Source: Candidatus Poribacteria bacterium (GTDB lineage Bacteria > Poribacteria > WGA-4E > WGA-3G). From it: 42,310 nucleotides of DNA. The notes under the pieces were generated by a model. That model ran no database searches. It had not been told where the DNA came from and saw only the letters and a program-made list of their open reading frames with translations. The stretch spans positions 1 through 42,310 of the forward strand of contig JAGFCB010000259.1 in NCBI GenBank assembly GCA_022394775.1. The letters are read 5' to 3'. The position numbers and the translations under genes were made by a program. Positions 41,209 through 42,310 of the stretch are shown piece after piece; the first letter of the stretch is position 1; every line of letters starts with the position of its first letter.

Positions 41209-41571
41209 TTACCTACACTTTGACCCCTTGATTACCCCTACGGAAAACTCCGGACTTCGTGAAACGCTGACCACGGCATCGGCATGCTCAAGCTGCCCGG
41301 CAACTTTAGGTGTACAGGTGATAAACAAAATATTGAAGGTTGTAGGCTCCGCAATTTTGAAGACCTCGGCATTTAATCCATTTGCTTTAATCCATGCTTT
41401 AATTTCATCCTTGCGTTTGACAGAATTGGCCTTTAACAACTTATACTTCTCTGCTCGGTTAAATCCCTTCAGTTCTTTGGAAGAGGGACGATTTACCTCC
41501 ACCATGAATTCAACCATGTTTGAGGGGCGAACCGAGTGAATAGGTGCCATTTTACGGATTTTTGTTTCCAT
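41209..41571 (-). CDS. Small protein resembling a subtilisin propeptide / I9 inhibitor
   Basis: 120 residues. The second half (IKAWIKANGLNAEVFKIAEP, FNILFITCTPKVAGQLEHADAVVSVSRS) has the pattern of inhibitor I9 / subtilisin propeptide domains: amphipathic helix, strand, helix, and a final AD-x-VVSV strand. No protease domain follows. The start may be ATG at 41571 or TTG at 41589, the latter with GGAG upstream. Function is uncertain: it could be a stand-alone protease inhibitor, perhaps of a subtilase elsewhere; there is no reason to link it to the trypsin-like protease at 36834, which is of another clan. It ends upstream of repeat family B. Confidence 0.5.
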   Translation of the reverse strand: METKIRKMAPIHSVRPSNMVEFMVEVNRPSSKELKGFNRAEKYKLLKANSVKRKDEIKAWIKANGLNAEVFKIAEPTTFNILFITCTPKVAGQLEHADAVVSVSRSPEFSVGVIKGSKCR

Positions 41572-41718
41572 TTTCTGTGAGCCTCGCAAGTCCTGCTCCG
41601 ACCCTATCCGCGGGTGCTTGGAGAGGGAGAGCTATATATTACCAATCGAAAAATGATAGAGGTTTTCTGTTAACCGTATCGAACCACAAAAAATTTCCTA
41701 TCTGTTCAAGGAATACCA

Positions 41719-41731
41719 GTCCCAGCGGGAC
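41719..41731. repeat. GTCCC-AGC-GGGAC hairpin
   Basis: A small palindrome followed by GATAGGTGTATAGAGGCG. A related CAGCGGGGCGACAGG lies at 41773-41787, close to the stop of the TPR gene. Both resemble the family C termini but with AGC in place of GTA. Confidence 0.4.
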
Positions 41732-41789
41732 GATAGGTGTATAGAGGCGCGTTTCTACTACATCTTTAGCCTCAGCGGGGCGACAGGTT

Positions 41790-42310
41790 TTATAGGATAT
41801 TCTGTTGTTCAAGTGCCTTTTTCGATAGTTTAAGGTCTTTGCACACATCCGTATAATCCGGATCTATTTCGCGAGCTTTCTCATAATTCTCTATTGCTGC
41901 ACTATAATCACCAAGGGCATGCCTTATCTCGCCTCGCGTGTGAAAGAACAGAGCGATATTTGAATCCAGTTCAATGGCAGTATTAATGTCAATTAGTGCT
42001 TCTTGATATAAATCCTTAGCCGCTTCCATATTTCCTGCTGCATCCTTAGACCTTCCAAAATGACACATTACATCCGCCCGATTGTTGTAGACTAAAGCAT
42101 AATCTGGACATAGTTTGATTGCCTCTGTGTAATCATCAATAGCGTCTCGGTAGTCCTGTTGCACTGCTGCTATATCGCCCCACTCAACCTTAGACTGACC
42201 GAGGTTGGACCTTGCATTCGCTCGGTTACTGTAGGCTGAAGCATAATCTGGACATAGTTTGATTGCCTCTGTGTAATCATCATTAGCGTCTCGGTAGTAT
42301 TGCTGCACTT
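41790..42310 (-). CDS. TPR-repeat protein, 5'-truncated by the window edge
   Basis: At least 172 residues, running off the right end; the beginning lies outside the window. It has about four tetratricopeptide motifs: DANDDYTEAIKLCPDYASAYSNRAN, DAIDDYTEAIKLCPDYALVYNNRAD, EALIDINTAIELDSNIALFFHTRGE and AAIENYEKAREIDPDYTDV. The first two are nearly identical, with a 48-residue period (TPR plus a 14-residue insertion), and the DNA is nearly identical as well, suggesting a recent duplication. TPR domains bind protein partners; no catalytic domain is visible in the part shown. Confidence 0.85.
   Translation of the reverse strand, partial: VQQYYRDANDDYTEAIKLCPDYASAYSNRANARSNLGQSKVEWGDIAAVQQDYRDAIDDYTEAIKLCPDYALVYNNRADVMCHFGRSKDAAGNMEAAKDLYQEALIDINTAIELDSNIALFFHTRGEIRHALGDYSAAIENYEKAREIDPDYTDVCKDLKLSKKALEQQNIL

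Noticed and set aside
41114..41539. A 141-codon plus-strand frame
   Set aside because: It begins inside a family B element and is antisense to a better-supported gene at 41209-41571.

Overview
The window looks like chromosomal DNA from an uncultivated, host- or particle-associated bacterium. Gene content is most like Candidatus Poribacteria or the Planctomycetes-like genomes that share its habits: an ECF sigma factor fused to a WD40 propeller, a LamG-domain secreted protein, two PhyH-type dioxygenases, furanosidase-like five-bladed propellers, Gfo/Idh/MocA and aldo/keto reductases, and an ACMSD-type amidohydrolase. This placement is an inference from gene families; there is no rRNA or marker gene here. 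I see no tRNA, rRNA or CRISPR array.

Layout. (1) 1-2100: two tandem paralogous small membrane proteins and a cupin. (2) 2100-4815: a furanosidase-like propeller enzyme in line with the cupin, and a zinc-ribbon/aminoglycoside-phosphotransferase-like kinase. (3) 5177-7789: a membrane-tethered ECF sigma factor with about 12 WD40 repeats. (4) 7927-16014, all minus strand: LamG protein, small membrane protein and HAD phosphatase; then a paralogous small membrane protein, a second propeller enzyme, a GH32 fructosidase, an aldo/keto reductase and an MFS transporter. This reads as a sugar (probably fructose-containing saccharide) uptake and breakdown region. (5) 16271-23330: Rieske ferredoxin, amidohydrolase, PhyH dioxygenase, GSA-type aminotransferase, a decayed HigB/HigA-like toxin-antitoxin pair, a PhyH-HEAT fusion and an SDR. 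(6) 23638-32717: ABC permease and its membrane-fusion partner (no ATPase nearby), an aldo/keto reductase, an OLD-family nuclease, a Gfo/Idh/MocA reductase and a cytoplasmic S10 carboxypeptidase. (7) 32887-40833: a defence-like island with a coiled-coil membrane peptide, a helicase-less fused restriction-modification protein, and a minus-strand four-gene set of two PD-(D/E)XK nucleases, a DUF2806 protein and a cytoplasmic trypsin-like protease. (8) 41209-42310: a propeptide-like small protein and a 5'-truncated TPR protein.

The intergenic space is unusually full of structured repeats. At least four families with terminal inverted repeats sit there, recognisable by the termini TAGGACTTACGCA, TATAGTAAAACC, TAGTCCCGTAGGG and TCGTAGGTTGGG. 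None encodes a transposase, so they look like MITEs. In three places the stop codon of a gene lies inside a dispersed repeat. Two genes appear to be transcribed from promoters whose start site coincides with the ATG (leaderless).

The best candidates for something undescribed are the nuclease/nuclease/DUF2806/protease cassette at 36834-40833 and the MITE families that remodel gene ends.
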